The notes under the pieces are model-generated. The model saw nothing but the letters and a program-made list of their open reading frames with translations, searched no databases and was not told the DNA's origin. A DNA stretch of 64,000 nt from Bog-877 sp050734135 (GTDB lineage: Bacteria > Chloroflexota > Dormibacteria > Aeolococcales > Bog-877). This document shows, piece after piece, positions 9,030 through 18,001 of the stretch. The DNA lies in NCBI GenBank assembly GCA_050734135.1, contig JBOHUG010000054.1, positions 54,258-118,257 of the forward strand. The letters run 5' to 3'. The position numbers and the translations under genes were made by a program. Positions within the stretch are counted from its first letter, which is position 1, and every line of letters begins with the position of its first letter.

Positions 9030-9476
9030 TCAGAGGGTCAGGGGTCGGGTGGGGGCAAGCAGGAGGTGGGGATCGCTTCGCCAGTCAGCCCCGGCAACGT
9101 CGGAGTAGAGCTCGATCTCATTCCCGTCCGGATCTTTGATGTAGATGCTGTGGGTGACGGTGTGGTCGGCAGTCCCGACCAGGGTCACCCCCCGCTCCCG
9201 GATATGGTCCAGAGCCGCCTTCAACTCCTCGTCGGAGTCGGCCACCTTGAGGCCGAAGTGATAGAGCCCCACATGCCGTCCTCGGGGCAGCTCCTCCGCC
9301 TCCGGGCCCACTTCGATCAGAAGGAGCTCATGGTGAGTGCGTCCACTCGAGAAGGCCGCCACCGGCAAACCCTTGGGCGAGATCCGCTCCCAGCCCAGTA
9401 CCTCGCCATAAAAGTCCGCAGACCGCTTGATGTCGTGCACGTAGAGCACCAGGTGCCCCAGCTCTTTGACTTCCAT
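9030..9476 (-). CDS. VOC family (glyoxalase/extradiol dioxygenase-like) protein
   Basis: This 148-residue single VOC protein has two beta-alpha-beta-beta-beta repeats, seen as GHLVLYVHDIKRSADFYGEV near the N-terminus and YHFGLKVAD...SIYIKDPDGNEIELY in the second half. Putative metal ligands are H8, the Glu/His pair in HHELLLIE, H in YHFGLK and E in NEIELY. The start is ATG at 9476; a frame continuing to 9593 adds an unconvincing leader. The reaction is unknown: the family includes glyoxalases, dioxygenases and resistance proteins. It has no operon partner. Confidence 0.82.
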   Translation of the reverse strand: MEVKELGHLVLYVHDIKRSADFYGEVLGWERISPKGLPVAAFSSGRTHHELLLIEVGPEAEELPRGRHVGLYHFGLKVADSDEELKAALDHIRERGVTLVGTADHTVTHSIYIKDPDGNEIELYSDVAGADWRSDPHLLLAPTRPLTL

Positions 9477-9638
9477 CTTGCCTGCCTCAATACCGACGGC
9501 GATGACGCTTGCTCTCCCACCGGGAGGAGCGCCCTTCTTCGAACCCCGGTCTGAAGCTTGCCATAGAGTGGTGCTGACCGATACAACTCGCACCGCGTAG
9601 CGCGATGAGGCCCGCGTAACCCGGATCGCCCGGGTGAT

Positions 9639-9665
9639 GGCTTCTACCCCAGCTGGATAGAAGCC
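9639..9665. repeat. Perfect 8-bp inverted repeat
   Basis: GGCTTCTA at 9639-9646 and TAGAAGCC at 9658-9665 are exact complements around an 11-base loop. It sits in the gap between two divergent units, before a broken gene. There is no T-tract, so it is not a classical terminator; it could be an operator or a decayed element end. Confidence 0.5.
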
Positions 9666-9774
9666 GAGTTAGGAGCCTCGCGTTGTCCTAGCGACCATTT
9701 TTCCCAGGGCGCCCCGGCGTTCGCCGCTTACCGGACCTAGCAGCTCCCGCAGCTGCGAGATTTTCCAGAGATCG

Positions 9775-11342
9775 ATGCTAGCTGCTGCGCTGGGGCAAGT
9801 CATCGCGGTTCTGACCGTGATTGCGGTGGCGCCACCGCTTAGGGGCGAGATCGAAAGGCTCAAAGCCAGAGTCCAGTCGCGCCGCGGACCCGCGCTGCTG
9901 AGCCTTATTACGACCTCTGGAAGCTGCTGGCCAAAGAACGCACGGTCACCCCCTATGCCTCGTTCCTATTCCGGATTGCCCCATACGTTGTGTTTACGAC
10001 TCGCATCGCTTTCGCAATGCTCATCCCAGTGCTGACCGCGATGCCGCTCAGCTGGGCGCTGATGGCGGACATGGTACGCAGCGGCAGCCTCTACCAACAC
10101 AACACCGACTCCGCCCACGCGTTCCTGCCGCGGATCAATGTCGGGGTGGCGGTGATGACCGCGGAGTCGCCCCTTTCACTGTCCGAAGCTCGCTGGCTCC
10201 GGAGTGCGGCGAGCCGAGCCTCGCGGGTCGCGGTATGCATCAACAAGGTGGACACAATCGCCGCGGCCGACCGGAGCGAGATTCTAGCTTTCGTGCAAGA
10301 GGGAGTGGCCCGCATGGTGGGCGATTGTGCGACTCCTCTTTTCATGACCTCCGCGCGCCGAGAGCCGGAGCGGGGAGATGATCAGGGGGTTGCTCACCTG
10401 CGGCAGTGGCTAACCGGTCAGCTACAGCAATCTCGCTTCACCATCGCGTCGGAAAGTGCTGCTCGAGTCTGCCGGTCGGCTCTAGAACTCGCCGTTTCCT
10501 GGCTGGCGCTGGAGCGCGCCGTGCTTGATGCGCCGATCACCGAGGAAGGTGACCGCGCGCGGCGGCTATCAGCCGCTCAGGATCACCTGGCACGGGTCGG
10601 GAGGGAAGGGCGAGCGCTGATCACATCCCAGGCCGCTGCCCTGATCCAGAATTCAGTCGACCCGCAACTGATCTCGATGCGGACGAACCTTGAGCCGCGA
10701 CTGCAGGCACTTTCTGATGTGCACGAATGGCCCCAGGAATTCCAGACCACGACCGATCACTTCGGACGCTTGATGGAGAGTGTCCTGGGAGATTCGCTAC
10801 AGCTCATGTTGGTGGAACAAGGGGAGCGTCTCCAGGGCGTGGTGGATCACTTCCTGAGCGAGGTTGGCGGGATTTACCAGGTCACAATCCCGGCCGCTCT
10901 CCGGCTGGCGGATCCAGCGCGGTTCCCCACCGTGCGGATCTCGATCGGCGATGACCCGGGAGCGGTGGCGATGGGTCTTCGCATGATCAGGCACGCGCTT
11001 CCCGGTTCGCTCGGGCGCGGGTGGCGCGAGCGAGCGCACCACCAGGAGGCGGAAGAGGCGGCGGACCGCCTAGCCGGTCGACTCCGCCACGCCGCGGTAT
11101 CGGCCGTTGACAAAGCGCTCAATGATTGGTTGGCTTGGTCTGAAGCCGAGCTGAGCAGCCGTACCAAGTCCGTGAGCGAAGCCTTGCGCCGTAGTGGGGA
11201 CGCGGCGGCTTCAGGCGAGGCGTCAGCCAGGGCTCAGCGGGACCGGCTCAGCCGAATGGAGGAAGTGCTAACCGCGGTCGCGGAGACGGTGCCGCAGCCC
11301 GGCTCAGTCGGTCCCGGCGCCGCCGATGCAGCTGGCCGATAG
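9775..11342 (+). pseudogene. Chimera: hydrogenase-4 membrane subunit N-terminus joined to dynamin-like GTPase C-terminus
   Basis: From ATG 9775 the frame gives the N-terminus of a HyfC/NuoH-like membrane subunit (PPLRGEIERLKARVQSRRGP). At about 9900 the frame is lost by one base, and HyfC continues in the next frame (PYYDLWKLLAKERTVTPYAS, then APYVVFTTRI) to about 10075. There it runs in frame into a bacterial dynamin-like protein, entering just after the G3 DTPG position (GSLYQHNTD). The G4 motif NKVD and the following TSAR are present, then about 330 residues of helical stalk. G1-G3 of the GTPase and some two thirds of HyfC are missing. The likely cause is a large deletion joining two genes, plus a frameshift. 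The 450-residue frame from 9990 is open but would not be a working GTPase. Confidence 0.8.
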
Positions 11343-11363
11343 AGAGCGGAGGGCGGCCAGGAG

Positions 11364-12019
11364 CTAGGCCCGAGGAGCGGGGCGATCCGGCCGAGGCTCC
11401 CGAGGCGGGATTGCACTAGAGAGCGGGAGATGGCCGTCGCCAGGGATGGCATCGACCACCCTCACCCGCCAAAGGCTGCTGGCTCTGACCACCAGATTCC
11501 AGCAGCCCACACGCTGGCGAATCGGGCTCAGCTCCTGATTGGGCGGCAGTCCGCGAGGAGGAGGGTATTGATGAAATCGTGAGCCACCACTGCGAAGGGG
11601 CCGGGAGCCAACTCGGCCGCCCAATCTGTGATCGGCGAGAGCGCGCGAGCCATCACCGCCGCTCGCTCCTCGACACCCGGGGCGGCGTCCACTCTGCCGA
11701 AGCGAGCTTCAATCTCGGCCGGCGAATGGCCCGCCCAGACACCATAGTCCCGGTCGATGAGACGTGGATCGACAAACTGAGAAGCTCCGGTGCTTACTGC
11801 GATCGGGACGCCTGTGTCCCGGGCACGCTGCAGGGGACTGGTGATCACCGTGGTCAGCGGAACCGGGCCGAAGAGGGCTCCCAGCGCCCGAGCTTGGTCT
11901 TTGCCAGTGGCGTCCAAGGGTAAGTCCGAGTGACCGCGCAGCAGTCCACGCACATTGCTTCGAGTTTGCCGGTGCCGAAGCAAGTACATCACAAAAAGGG
12001 TGGAGTCCGGCCCGGTCAC
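11364..12019 (-). pseudogene. Histidine phosphatase family protein, frameshifted, altered RHG motif
   Basis: Residues near the N-terminus read YLLRHRQTRSN, the phosphoglycerate-mutase-like motif with RHG changed to RHR. Conserved blocks follow: LRGHSDLPLDATGKDQARALG, ITSPLQRARDT, the acid motif region RDYGVWAG and the second histidine in VVAHDFIN. The frame stops at 11528 soon after LLLADC. The expected C-terminus (PIRQRVGCWNLV...WRVRVVDAIP) is found in another frame of the same strand, running to 11364. One base has been lost at about 11550. The gene starts with GTG at 12019; ATG near 11989 is an alternative. If real, the frameshift removes about 55 residues; the active-site change argues for decay rather than only a sequence error. 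Confidence 0.75.
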
Positions 12020-12257
12020 AGCTCGCCAGCCACGGTGGGTCAGGTTAGCCTTCCTCCACCGTCAACCGCAGCCTCGCTCGCCCCTGACTTCGAGCTCTGA
12101 GTCGCCTCCGAAACTGGGCTCGGACGGCGGTGGACATCGACCAGAGCGCCCGTAGCGGATCCCAGCGGTCGGCGATTGGCCTTGGTCGCCGAGGTGCTGT
12201 ACACGTGCAGTCGGGCGAGCTCGCGGACTCTTCACGTCAACTGGTCGATCGCCGGGC

Positions 12258-13135
12258 CTAGCTCCGGTTGTCGAGTCGGGTGGCGACCGTCCCAGCGCTC
12301 GCGACAATCAGGACTCCGTACACCCCACCCACTGCACTGGATCGGGTAGCCACCACCACGGCGACTGCAATGGCCACCACGAACTCCCGAATCCCAATCG
12401 GGAAGCCGACCGCGATCGCTCGCCGGGGCCGGAGGCGCAGAGCCCGGCCGAATCCCCAACCGACGAGGCCCCCGCCACCTAGCAGCGCCGCGACCAAGGG
12501 CAGGATGGAGAAGATCGTCAGGGAGGTCAGAACCCCTCTCGCGCTACTGGTTCCGGCGAGCACCACCAGCACCAGGCAGACGGCGCTCAGGTCCAGAAAC
12601 AGATGGCGCCAGCGGGCGATCTGGGGAAAGTGCGCTCGCAAGCTGATCCCCACCAGGAGCGGAAGCACGGCGCATAGAGCCAGAAGGGGGTCAGAACGCT
12701 GGAGAGGGCCAAGGAGCCGGACATGCAAGCCATCGCCAGAGCGGTGTCGCCGCCGGTGATGGTCGCCATCAAGCCGCTGGTGATCTCGGCTGACGCGGCA
12801 GCGCAGATCATGATCCCGGTGGCTGCAGCTGGGGTGGGAGCAATCACGTGGAGGAGCAGTCCGATCACGGGGAGGACCGTCCACTGCACCAGCAGCGCCA
12901 GTCGGACCAGCCCAGCGTCGCGGGAAGCGGCCCGGACCTCCCCGGGCATGAGGTTGAACGCCACGCTCAGTACCTGACCCGCGAGTAACAGCGGGACTAC
13001 GGCGTCGAGATCCTTTGCGCCTCGGGGCATGAGCAGTCCGACCACCGCTACGACCACCGCCCAGGCGAGGAGTCCGTGGCCCACCGGGATCAGCACCTTG
13101 GCCACCCGGCTGGTGAAGCGAACCAGCTCCTCCAT
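12258..13135 (-). pseudogene. SBF-family (bile acid:Na+ symporter-like) transporter, frameshifted
   Basis: The N-terminal part from ATG 13135 has helices such as GLLAWAVVVAVVGLLM and the SBF-like block MICAAASAEITSGLMATITGGDTALA, followed by SSVLTPFW. After WLYAP the frame changes: the rest of the transporter (VLPLLVGISLRAHFP, LDLSAVCLVLVVLAG, VGFPIGIREFVVAIAVAV) continues in another frame to TAG at 12258. A single base is missing near 12675. Together the two parts give about nine membrane helices and the full length of the family, about 290 residues. The substrate is unknown; the family covers bile acids, pantoate and arsenite. Either a recent pseudogene or an assembly error. Confidence 0.78.
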
Positions 13136-13289
13136 CGGCCATACGTTACCCGGGGATGCGCACTGGGACCGGGCCTGCGGCAGCCCCGCTGCTGAAGGCA
13201 TTCATCCCTCGGGATAAGATCAGCGGATCTGGGCTTACTAACACCATCCTGGCGACGGTCAGCAACTCTCCCAGTGGGAGTAGGAGAAT

Positions 13290-14252
13290 TTGAGTAAGTC
13301 GGCGGAGTTGGAGCGGCGCCTCCTCGGACTGGGCGGACCGTCGGTATCCGTGGTCGGACTGGGGACCAACAGTTTCGGGACCCGGATGCAGGACGAGGCC
13401 GTAGGCAAGGTTGTCGACACCGCCCTCGATCGGGGCATCAACCTCTTCGACACCGCCGACATCTACGGAGGGGGGGAAAGCGAGCGACTTCTCGGAGAAG
13501 CGCTTCGGGGACGACGAGACGAGGCGCTGATTGCCACCAAATTCGGCCTGAAGCGGGCCGGCGAGGATCCTGCTCAGCACCGGGGTGCTCCTGCGTACAT
13601 CAGGGCGTCGGCGGAAGCCAGCCTCCGGCGACTCGGGGTCGAGGTCATCGATCTGTATCAGATGCACGAGCCTGACCCCACCACGCCGATCTCGGAGTCG
13701 CTGGCGGCGCTCCATGAGCTCGTTCAGGCCGGCAAGGTGCGCTGGATCGGCTGCTCCAACTTCCCGAGTTGGCAGATGGTGGAGGCCAATTGGACGGCCC
13801 GCTCGTTGGGCTTCACGGCCTTCGTCAGCGCTCAGGACGAATACAGCCTCCTCAGCCGAGGAGCAGAGCGAGACCTGCTGTCGGCGTTGGATCACCTGGG
13901 AATGCGGCTGCTTCCCTACTTTCCTTTGGCGAGGGGTCTTCTGACCGGGAAGTACCGGCGGGGCCAGCCGGCCCCTCTCGGGTCGCGGGCGAGCCTCGCT
14001 ACCGGCGCCGCAATGCTGGAAGACCAGAGCCGCTTCGACACGATCGAGGCCCTCGAGCGCTTCGCTGCAAGTTGCGGCCTCTCATTGCTGCAGGTCGCCT
14101 TCGGAGCCCTTCTGGGGCGGCCCCAAGTGGCCTCGGTGATCGCGGGAGCCACCCGCCCGGAGCAGGTCGTCGCCAACGTGGCTGCGGCAAATTGGATCGC
14201 TACCGGCGAGGACTGGGCGGAGCTGGACCGAGTCACCAGCGTTCCGGAGTAG
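13290..14252 (+). CDS. Aldo/keto reductase
   Basis: This is a 320-residue NAD(P)H-dependent oxidoreductase with a TIM-barrel fold. The catalytic tetrad is visible: D54 and Y59 in FDTADIYGGGESE, K84 in IATKFG and H126 in LYQMHEPDP. The C-terminal cofactor segment includes VIAGATRPEQVVANVAA. It resembles the YajO/L-glyceraldehyde reductase type. The TTG start follows a TAGGAGA motif at good spacing. The DppA-like gene follows 96 bases downstream on the same strand. The carbonyl substrate cannot be told. Confidence 0.93.
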   Translation: MSKSAELERRLLGLGGPSVSVVGLGTNSFGTRMQDEAVGKVVDTALDRGINLFDTADIYGGGESERLLGEALRGRRDEALIATKFGLKRAGEDPAQHRGAPAYIRASAEASLRRLGVEVIDLYQMHEPDPTTPISESLAALHELVQAGKVRWIGCSNFPSWQMVEANWTARSLGFTAFVSAQDEYSLLSRGAERDLLSALDHLGMRLLPYFPLARGLLTGKYRRGQPAPLGSRASLATGAAMLEDQSRFDTIEALERFAASCGLSLLQVAFGALLGRPQVASVIAGATRPEQVVANVAAANWIATGEDWAELDRVTSVPE

Positions 14253-14348
14253 GCCGGCTCCACCGCCATTCGCGTTCTGGGCTGGAACCAGCGCCCTTCT
14301 AGACTGGGTCGGCGCGGGGCGACCAGCCAAGCAAAGGGAGGGAGTGGT

Positions 14349-15176
14349 ATCCGAATCTACATTTCCTGCGACATGGAGGGCGTTGCCGGAGTCGTCGACT
14401 GGCGCCAGGTGATAGCCGGTGACGAACTGGGGGTTGGGCAGCGGCTGCTGCTGGAGGAGGTGAACGCCGCGATCGACGGCGCGGAAGCTGCGGGCGCGAC
14501 CAGCTTTCTGGTAAACGACTCCCACGGGGCGATGCGCAACTTAGCCCCCGATCAAATCCACGGCGACGCTGAGTACTGCTCCGGGCAGCACAAGCCCCTG
14601 TACATGATGGAGGGGCTAGACGAGGAGTTCGACGCCTGCTTCTTCGTCGGATACCACGGGGCGGTCGATGGCGCCGCTTCGGTGCTGTCGCACACGTACA
14701 ACCCGGGCGTGATCCAGGGGGTCACCCTCAACGGTCGCCTGGTCGGGGAGAGCGGAGTCAATGCGCTGGTGGCCAGCCACTTCAAGGTTCCGGTGGCATT
14801 GATCACAGGCGACCAGCACACCGCCGCCCAGGCGGAGCCCATCCTCCGTGGTGTGGAGATGGTGGTGGTGAAGCAGTCGACGAGCCGGCTCGCGGCACGA
14901 AACCTCCACCCCACGGTGGCTCGCCGGCGGATACACGACGGTGCGGTCAATGCTTTGGCGCGCCTCTCGGAGATCCCGCCACCGACTCTCTCGCCGCCGT
15001 TTCGTCTTGAGGTACGCCTCCGGAACGCGGACCTAGCCGCGGTCGCTATCCAGGTCCGGGGCGTTCGCCAAGTTTCCGATCTGGCGGTGATGGTCGAAGG
15101 GGAAGATGCGCTCGCGGTCTACCGAAGCTTCGTGGGACTGCTGCAAATCTCCAGAGGGCTCGCCCAGGAGCGCTAG
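14349..15176 (+). CDS. D-aminopeptidase DppA family (M55), apparently ATC start
   Basis: This is a zinc D-amino-acid peptidase of the DppA family. Reading from ATC at 14349, D8 and E10 (ISCDMEG), H59 (NDSHG), H103 (GYHG), H115 (LSHTY) and E134 (GESG) align almost exactly with the zinc and active-site residues of Bacillus DppA (D8, E10, H60, H104, H115, E133). No ATG, GTG or TTG exists in this frame between the upstream stop at 14250 and ATG 14373, and starting at 14373 would drop D8. An AAGGGAGGGA motif at 14334-14343 is well placed for ATC 14349. Length would be 275, normal for the family. Probable role: dipeptide use or cell-wall peptide turnover in the cytoplasm. Confidence 0.85.
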   Translation: MRIYISCDMEGVAGVVDWRQVIAGDELGVGQRLLLEEVNAAIDGAEAAGATSFLVNDSHGAMRNLAPDQIHGDAEYCSGQHKPLYMMEGLDEEFDACFFVGYHGAVDGAASVLSHTYNPGVIQGVTLNGRLVGESGVNALVASHFKVPVALITGDQHTAAQAEPILRGVEMVVVKQSTSRLAARNLHPTVARRRIHDGAVNALARLSEIPPPTLSPPFRLEVRLRNADLAAVAIQVRGVRQVSDLAVMVEGEDALAVYRSFVGLLQISRGLAQER

Positions 15177-15812
15177 CGACTTCGAACTCTCGATGGGTCC
15201 GCAGCATTCGGCTCAGTTCAGGAGGTGGCTAACGGTCAGAAGCAGCGCCGTTCGAACTCATGCCGGAGTTCTGACAGTGCAGCTTCCGGGCTGACCGGGA
15301 GTAGAACCCGGGCACCTCCCAGGGCACCGCGTTCCGGGCCAGATCTGGGCACCCTCGTCCGCGGTCGGTTCCAACCGGTTCACCTCGCCTCCCTCGGTGA
15401 TTCCCAGGCCCGCCGCCGCCAGCTGCGCGCTCGCCTGAGCCAGAACCCAAAAACGACCTGACCGACTCCGCCGGCGCAGGTCCCAGACGGTCCGCCCGCT
15501 GTTGGCCCTCGCCGAGCTGCCCGGTGATGAAGGCTCCGGCTTTGTGCCAACATGCGAGCCATCTCCCGCGCCACGAACGATTCGTGGCTGGTCGCGACCA
15601 GATGGCAGGAGCTGTTCGGAAGAAGGGGAACGGTGGCCGGTCCCTTCGCGGGGAGTCGTTGGACCTGGGCGCCAGGTCGCCGACCCCCTCGGCTCCCAGC
15701 TGCGACGGTCGTTGCTGGGCGAGGGAGAGATTGGGCGCGCACCCCTCGGCGGCCACTCTCCGGGGTCGGCGATGCTCGTACCGGGCTAGCCCCTCGCAGC
15801 CCCAGTTCTAGG
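15177..15812. other. Intergenic region, no gene recognised
   Basis: These 636 bases precede the sedolisin gene. Open frames run through on both strands but have the arginine-, proline- and serine-rich composition of chance frames in GC-rich DNA. A minus-strand stretch around 15360-15540 might be a worn coding remnant, but I could not identify it. Confidence 0.4.
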
Positions 15813-17468
15813 ATGCCAAAGCCGACCATGACGACGATACTGGGCAGCGTGGAGCTTGCCGAACTAGATCTCAGCCGGGAGGGTAGACGGCCGCCGGACA
15901 CCGATCCCGGACGGCTTGCCACCGATCCCGGCTGGCGGGACCTTGGACCGGCAGATCCCGATGAGGAGGCTGTGGTCACCATCGTGTTGCGGCCCCGGCC
16001 GGATACCGCATCCCCATCTCCCCAAGACCTGGGTCGGCTGAGCCCTCGGCTGCGAGCACATCTCTCCCGGGAACAGCTGGCGGACGTGCGCGGCGCCCAC
16101 CCCGACGATGTGGAGGTCCTTCGCGACTGGACCAGCGCGGTGGGAGTCGAATTGATCTCGGTCGCGGCCGATCGGAGGACCGTCGAGATTCGGGGCCCGC
16201 TGGAGCGTCTGGGCCAGATCTTCGGCGTCGAGCTCCGCCGCAGTTCCGGAGTCGCAGGGGAGCTCCGCGCGGCCCGTGGAGTCCCTCGGCTACCGGGCGA
16301 GCTCGGGGAACGGGTGGTGGCGGTTCTGGGACTGGCGACGGTGCCGGTAGCCGCTACCCAGTTCCGACGCTTTCCGCTTCCCAAACCGGTCGGATCACTT
16401 GTCGAGGCGGCTCCGCTCAGCTACCTGCCGACCCAGGTCGCTGAGTTGTACGGTTTTCCCGGGGACACCAGCGGCTCCGGGCAATGTGTCGGGCTGGTCG
16501 AGCTCGGGGGTGGGTACCGGAGCGACGATGTCACGAAATACTTCCAGGGACTCGACGTGCCGCCACCGGAACTCGTCGCGGTTCCCGTGGCGGGCGGAAC
16601 CAACAGCCCCACCGGGGCTCAGGACGGGCCCGATGGCGAGGTGATGCTGGATATCGAGCTGGTCGGAGCAATGGCTCCTGCCGTGCGGCTGGCGGTCTAC
16701 TTTGCTCCCAACACCGACCAGGGTTTCCTGGCCGCGGTCAACGCGGCCCTGCACGACGAGACCAACCGGCCGTCCGTGATCTCGATCAGCTGGGGCGGAC
16801 CCGAGGCCAATTGGCCGGCGGCCACCATGACCGCCTTCGATCAGGCCTTCCAGGACGCGGCCCTGCTCGGGGTGAGCGTCTGCGTGGCGGCGGGCGACAA
16901 CGGTTCCAGCGACGGGTTGACTGACGGTGAGGCTCATGTTGACTTCCCCGCCTCTAGTCCGCACGTTCTCGCCTGCGGGGGAACTCGGCTCACGTCCAAA
17001 GTAGGCGTGATCCATTCGGAGGTGACCTGGAACGATGGCGTTCAGGGTGGCACGACCGGCGGTGGCGTAAGCGCCGCCTTCCCGCTCCCGAGCTGGCAGG
17101 ACAAAGCCCATGTCCCCGACTCCGCCGACCCTGGCCACAATCCGGGCCGTGGCCTCCCCGACGTCGCCGGAGATGCCGACCCCGAGACGGGATACCAGGT
17201 GTTCGTCGACGGTCAGCCGGCCGTTTTTGGGGGAACCAGCGCGGTCGCCCCGCTCTGGGCGGCGCTGCTGGTCCGCTGCGCCCAGGCTCTCGGCCACAGC
17301 CCAGGCTACCTGAACCCACTGCTTTACCAGACGCTGGCCGAAGAGGGGGTGACCAGGGATATCACCAATGGCGACAACGGCGCCTATCACGCCGGAGTCG
17401 GCTGGGACCCCTGCACAGGGTGGGGCAGTCCGCATGGTGCGACTCTGCTGGCGGGACTCGAGGGCTAG
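15813..17468 (+). CDS. Sedolisin (S53) / kumamolisin-type acid serine peptidase
   Basis: This serine-carboxyl peptidase has an N-terminal activation domain (about 50-190, with LSREQLADVRGAHPDD and the LGQIFGVEL block) and a subtilisin-fold catalytic domain. Catalytic residues are E276 and D280 in DGEVMLDIE, oxyanion D362 in AAGDNGSSDG, and S476 in GGTSAVAPLW. The C-terminal calcium site is suggested by DITNGDNGAYHAGVGWDPCTGWG. The start is ATG 15813; ATG 15828 is possible, while a longer frame from 15552 looks non-coding. No signal peptide is seen, as in several kumamolisin-like enzymes. The role is probably degradation of protein at low pH, outside the cell or after release. Confidence 0.93.
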   Translation: MPKPTMTTILGSVELAELDLSREGRRPPDTDPGRLATDPGWRDLGPADPDEEAVVTIVLRPRPDTASPSPQDLGRLSPRLRAHLSREQLADVRGAHPDDVEVLRDWTSAVGVELISVAADRRTVEIRGPLERLGQIFGVELRRSSGVAGELRAARGVPRLPGELGERVVAVLGLATVPVAATQFRRFPLPKPVGSLVEAAPLSYLPTQVAELYGFPGDTSGSGQCVGLVELGGGYRSDDVTKYFQGLDVPPPELVAVPVAGGTNSPTGAQDGPDGEVMLDIELVGAMAPAVRLAVYFAPNTDQGFLAAVNAALHDETNRPSVISISWGGPEANWPAATMTAFDQAFQDAALLGVSVCVAAGDNGSSDGLTDGEAHVDFPASSPHVLACGGTRLTSKVGVIHSEVTWNDGVQGGTTGGGVSAAFPLPSWQDKAHVPDSADPGHNPGRGLPDVAGDADPETGYQVFVDGQPAVFGGTSAVAPLWAALLVRCAQALGHSPGYLNPLLYQTLAEEGVTRDITNGDNGAYHAGVGWDPCTGWGSPHGATLLAGLEG

Positions 17469-17493
17469 GGAGACCCGCAGTGCGGTTCTCAGC

Positions 17494-17862
17494 ATGAACT
17501 GGAGTGGAATCAAGACTTCCGAGTTCGAAGCCGGCGGTCGCTTCTTCACCGAGGTGATCGGTCTAGATATCACCTACCAGAGCGCCGGCTTCGCGGTGGT
17601 CCAACTCCCAGACGGTGACAGGCTCGAGATTTTCGGACCTGAAGCACCCGATCCGGAGCTCCAGTTCGGCCAGAACCCAGTCGTCGCCGGATTCTGGGTG
17701 GGGGACATCAACAGGGCCCGCACCGAGGTGGCAAAGAAGGGTGCGGAGTTGATCGGCACCATCCACGGTACCGAAGGCGAGTACCAGGGGCAGCACTTCC
17801 GCTCTCCCGACAGCAAGGGATTCGAACTCTGCTCGGACCGCAGGCGTCACCTCACCAGTTGA
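17494..17862 (+). CDS. Small VOC family protein
   Basis: This 122-residue protein has the VOC pattern: FEAGGRFFTEVIGLDI, then VVQLPDGDRLEIFGPE, then a second half VAGFWVGDINRARTEVAKKGAELIG ending in FRSPDSKGFELC. The usual first metal-ligand histidine is not evident, so it may be a non-enzymatic binding protein. ATG at 17494 is chosen; the longer frame from 17368 overlaps the end of the sedolisin gene. The protease ends 25 bases upstream, so co-transcription is possible. Confidence 0.75.
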   Translation: MNWSGIKTSEFEAGGRFFTEVIGLDITYQSAGFAVVQLPDGDRLEIFGPEAPDPELQFGQNPVVAGFWVGDINRARTEVAKKGAELIGTIHGTEGEYQGQHFRSPDSKGFELCSDRRRHLTS

Positions 17863-18001
17863 GGGCATTGGCCGAGGGCGCAATAGTGGGGCTCCCGCGA
17901 CCAGCATCCGAAAGCAGTAGTTGAGGAATCCCGCTGCACTCCGATCCCGGGACCACCTTGGCGGTCAGAGCCGGCGACCTTCACTGTGGCAAGGTTAGGC
18001 A

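Noticed and set aside
15380..16384. 334-codon minus-strand frame over the sedolisin N-terminus
   Set aside because: It is antisense to a clear protease, and is made of Arg, Ser and Pro with no domain.
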